The notes below the pieces were generated by a model. It was given only the letters and a program-made list of their open reading frames with translations. It made no database searches and was not told the origin of the DNA. The position numbers were made by a program, and so were the translations under genes. 7,418 nucleotides of DNA from JASJHI01 sp965371355 (GTDB lineage: Bacteria; Actinomycetota; Acidimicrobiia; Acidimicrobiales; Ilumatobacteraceae), in contig CBDUYD010000144.1 of assembly GCA_965371355.1 (NCBI GenBank), forward strand, positions 1-7,418, given 5' to 3'. Below are positions 5,879 through 7,418 of the stretch, one piece after another (position 1 is the first letter of the stretch; every line of letters starts with the position of its first letter).

Positions 5879-6724
5879 GATGGGGAAGACGACGTTGCAC
5901 TGGCCGGTGCCCGACGACGGGAACCAGTCGGTGATGACCTCTGCCGGGCAGCGGTACGAATCCCAGCCGAGCGCGCCGAAGAGCATCGCCGTGTCGTGCA
6001 TCCCGCCTTCGCCGCTGCAATGGTCGGCGTAGTCGGGGAGGGCGGCGAGGAACTCCGCGTGTTCGCCGCGTCGCCACAGGTCGAGCATCGCACGATCGAC
6101 GACGGCGTTGAACGGACTGCTGATCTCGAACATCCCGTCGGCAACCTCGGCGTTGGGCCAGATCCGGTGCGACATCGATCCGGAGGCGAGGAGGCAGACC
6201 TTGCGATCGCTCGACTCGACGGCGGTCCGAATCGCCTCGCCGACGACCCTCGACTCGTCGATCTCGGCGTCGTACATCCAGGCGGCGATCGGCAACACGT
6301 CGAGCGCGTCGGCGCCGTTCATGTACTTCATCGGTACCAGGGTCGCGTATTCGAGCCCGAGCGAGGGAACGTCGTCGTGGGCGCGGGTGAGTACGCCTGC
6401 CGCGGTTGCGGCCTCGGCTATCGCCCGGCCGAGTTCGGTTGCTCCGGGATGATCGAAGTCGATCTCGCGGATGAAGTGCGGGAACTCGTTGGAGGTGTAG
6501 CGCCCGCGGTGGGTGGGATTGGCGTTGATGTGGAAGCCACTGTTGACCAGCCAGTGCGTGTCGAGCACGACGAACGTGTCCGCGCCCGCGACCCTGGCGC
6601 GGCGTGCGATCTCCTGCAGTCCCGCGATCGCCGCCGCGCGGCAACCGTGGTGTGGCCCCTCCTGCTCGGAGATGAACATCGACGGGACGTGGGTGATCTT
6701 TGCGGCGAGGACGATCTCTCCCAT
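5876..6724 (-). CDS. hpaD: Class III extradiol ring-cleavage dioxygenase, HpaD (homoprotocatechuate 2,3-dioxygenase) type
   Basis: Predicted to open a catechol ring next to the diol using non-heme Fe(II) or a similar metal. The classical substrate of this subfamily is 3,4-dihydroxyphenylacetate. The 282-residue product is collinear with enterobacterial HpaD/HpcB: AAKITHVPSM (7-16), GCRAAAI (27-33), VLDTHWLVNSGFHIN (53-67), YTSNEFPHFI (76-85), LEYATLVPMKYMN (124-136), LASGSMSHR (179-187), LPDYADHCSGEGGMHD (229-244) and a closing SSGTGQCNVVFP. Expected metal ligands of this fold are His12, His57 and Glu239; His186 is the likely catalytic base. It belongs to the LigB/class III superfamily and is unrelated to vicinal-oxygen-chelate dioxygenases. 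The start ATG at 6724 has AAGGA five bases upstream. It is the first gene of a unit with the P450 and is divergent from the IclR gene. No other hpa genes are present, so the exact substrate is uncertain. Confidence 0.93.
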   Translation of the reverse strand: MGEIVLAAKITHVPSMFISEQEGPHHGCRAAAIAGLQEIARRARVAGADTFVVLDTHWLVNSGFHINANPTHRGRYTSNEFPHFIREIDFDHPGATELGRAIAEAATAAGVLTRAHDDVPSLGLEYATLVPMKYMNGADALDVLPIAAWMYDAEIDESRVVGEAIRTAVESSDRKVCLLASGSMSHRIWPNAEVADGMFEISSPFNAVVDRAMLDLWRRGEHAEFLAALPDYADHCSGEGGMHDTAMLFGALGWDSYRCPAEVITDWFPSSGTGQCNVVFPI

Positions 6725-6729
6725 GGACT

Positions 6730-6734
6730 TCCTT
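6730..6734 (-). promoter_or_regulatory. Ribosome-binding site of the dioxygenase gene
   Basis: AAGGA on the - strand (6734-6730), followed by five bases and the ATG at 6724. It implies a transcript with a leader, unlike the divergent regulator. I found only a poor -10 candidate for this direction (TATCAG, 6747-6742) and no -35, which would fit a promoter needing an activator. Confidence 0.72.
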
Positions 6735-6761
6735 CGGGCTACTGATAGGTGTGCTCGATAG

Positions 6762-6790
6762 TTGAACGGCTCGACCGATAATCGTATACT
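6762..6790 (+). promoter_or_regulatory. Sigma70-type promoter of the IclR gene, leaderless start
   Basis: TTGAAC (6762-6767), a 17-base spacer and TATACT (6785-6790) make a near-consensus housekeeping promoter. Eight bases separate the -10 from the ATG at 6799, so the first transcribed base should be at or next to the start codon, and no Shine-Dalgarno is present. It lies in the 74-bp divergent gap that also serves the dioxygenase-P450 unit. Confidence 0.72.
6776..6784. promoter_or_regulatory. Candidate operator palindrome in the divergent promoter
   Basis: CGAT-A-ATCG is a perfect short palindrome lying directly against the -10 box of the regulator gene, between its -35 and -10. CGATA also occurs at 6756-6760, exactly 20 bp (about two helical turns) from CGATA at 6776-6780, and GATAG occurs at 6744-6748 and 6757-6761. 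IclR-family proteins commonly bind such sites and repress their own gene while controlling the divergent one. Binding here is inferred. Confidence 0.35.
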
Positions 6791-6798
6791 GATCGCCC

Positions 6799-7418
6799 AT
6801 GCCGAGCAAGAGCAGTGTGACCAACCAGACCCTCGATCGAGGTCTGCAAGCGCTCGAATTCATCGCCGAGTCGGGCGAGGCGCCGTCGATCGACGAATTG
6901 GCGATTGCGCTGGGCCTGCACCGGTCGATCACATACCGCCTGGTCAGGACGCTCGAGGATCACGGCCTGACCACCCGGGACACGGCGGGCCGCTGCCATC
7001 CGGCGCACCGGCTCACCGTGCTGGCGCGCGGCGTCGATTCGTCGGTGCAGGCCGCTGCCCGACCCGAGATCGAGCGTCTCGCCGACGTGCTCGGGCTGAC
7101 AGCGTTCGTCGCTGTCGCCGCCGGCGTCGACGCGATCACGATCGACAGCGCCGAACCGCTGCGGGCCGACACCGTCATCGGATACCGCCCGGGAACGCGC
7201 CATCCGCTCCACAGCGGGGCGCCCGGACTGGCTCTGCTCGCCGGCGGACCCGCGCTCGTCGGCGAGCGCGTCGAGGTGGCCGAGGCTCGACGGCGTGGGT
7301 GGGCGCAGTCGACCGGTGAGGTCGTCGCCGGGCTCGGCTCGCTGTCGACCTGGGTGCCGGGATCCAACGGCACTCCGGTAGCGGCGGTCGCCTGTCTCTT
7401 CCTGGGCGACGCACCGCC
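6799..7418 (+). CDS. IclR-family transcriptional regulator, 3' end outside window
   Basis: The open frame runs from the ATG at 6799 off the window end, giving 206 of the usual 240-270 residues. The N-terminal winged helix-turn-helix spans about residues 10-62 (QTLDRGLQALEFIAESGEAP, then IDELAIALGLHRSITYRLVRT in the helix-turn-helix, then LEDHGLTTRD). The C-terminal effector-binding domain follows from about residue 75, with PEIERLADVLGLTAFVAV (89-106), the characteristic HPLHSGAPGLALLAGG (135-150), and RRRGWAQSTGEVVAGLGSLS (164-183). Such dimers or tetramers sense small aromatic or organic acids and control adjacent catabolic genes. It diverges from the dioxygenase-P450 pair across 74 bp, so it is the probable regulator of that pair. 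The start is fixed by the promoter eight bases upstream. There is no damage in the visible part. Confidence 0.94.
   Translation, partial: MPSKSSVTNQTLDRGLQALEFIAESGEAPSIDELAIALGLHRSITYRLVRTLEDHGLTTRDTAGRCHPAHRLTVLARGVDSSVQAAARPEIERLADVLGLTAFVAVAAGVDAITIDSAEPLRADTVIGYRPGTRHPLHSGAPGLALLAGGPALVGERVEVAEARRRGWAQSTGEVVAGLGSLSTWVPGSNGTPVAAVACLFLGDAP

Noticed and set aside
4569..6032. A 487-codon + strand frame opposite the P450 gene
   Set aside because: It is an antisense shadow in the phase that mirrors GC-rich third positions. It shows no family motif, while the opposite strand has a complete P450.
5996..6745. A 249-codon + strand frame opposite the dioxygenase gene
   Set aside because: Antisense shadow without motifs. 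It would also cross the start of the dioxygenase.
5838..6932. N-terminal extension of the P450 frame to 6932 (793 codons in all)
   Set aside because: The extension runs out of frame through the dioxygenase gene and the divergent promoter. The P450 family start coincides with ATG 5837, which has a good ribosome-binding site.
6762..7319. A 185-codon + strand frame over the regulator
   Set aside because: Arg-rich and out of frame with the clear IclR reading frame that begins at 6799.
1..7418. Search for tRNA/rRNA genes, CRISPR arrays, insertion sequences, phage genes or a defence system
   Set aside because: No cloverleaf-like stretch, regularly spaced repeats, transposase motifs or terminal inverted repeats were seen. 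All sizeable stretches are accounted for by ordinary genes, and no gap exceeds about 75 bp.

Overview
The window is high-GC, densely packed bacterial DNA. Third-codon-position GC is strong enough to leave very long spurious open frames on both strands. The gene content (RecO beside a single-chain glycyl-tRNA synthetase, an orphan trpC, a PPK2, and an IclR/P450/extradiol dioxygenase group) and the repeated TAnnnT-N7-9-ATG arrangement (leaderless-type starts) suggest an actinobacterium. Acidimicrobiia (Ilumatobacter-like) is my best guess, but it rests on protein style and not on a marker gene.

Left part, + strand (1-3698): the 3' part of a shrunken, apparently catalytically dead relative of undecaprenyl diphosphate synthase overlaps recO by four bases. 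It is followed by glyS, a small antibiotic-biosynthesis-monooxygenase-fold protein and trpC. All are tightly spaced housekeeping-type genes. trpC ends convergently with ppk2, with a 60-bp gap that holds a weak dyad.

Right part, mostly - strand (3759-6724): a PPK2-family polyphosphate kinase has its own promoter. Upstream of it is a two-gene unit with good Shine-Dalgarno sites: an HpaD-type class III extradiol ring-cleavage dioxygenase followed by a cytochrome P450. Diverging from this unit across 74 bp is an IclR-family regulator (+ strand, from 6799). It runs off the window end. It has a near-consensus promoter (TTGAAC-N17-TATACT) and a predicted leaderless start.

The likely working unit is IclR with dioxygenase and P450, a compact aromatic-catabolism module. 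The P450 would hydroxylate or O-demethylate an aromatic substrate and the dioxygenase would open the resulting catechol ring under IclR control. The two most unusual points are the degenerate cis-prenyltransferase homologue next to recO, and the P450-HpaD pairing, in which the P450 also has proline where the conserved I-helix threonine is expected.
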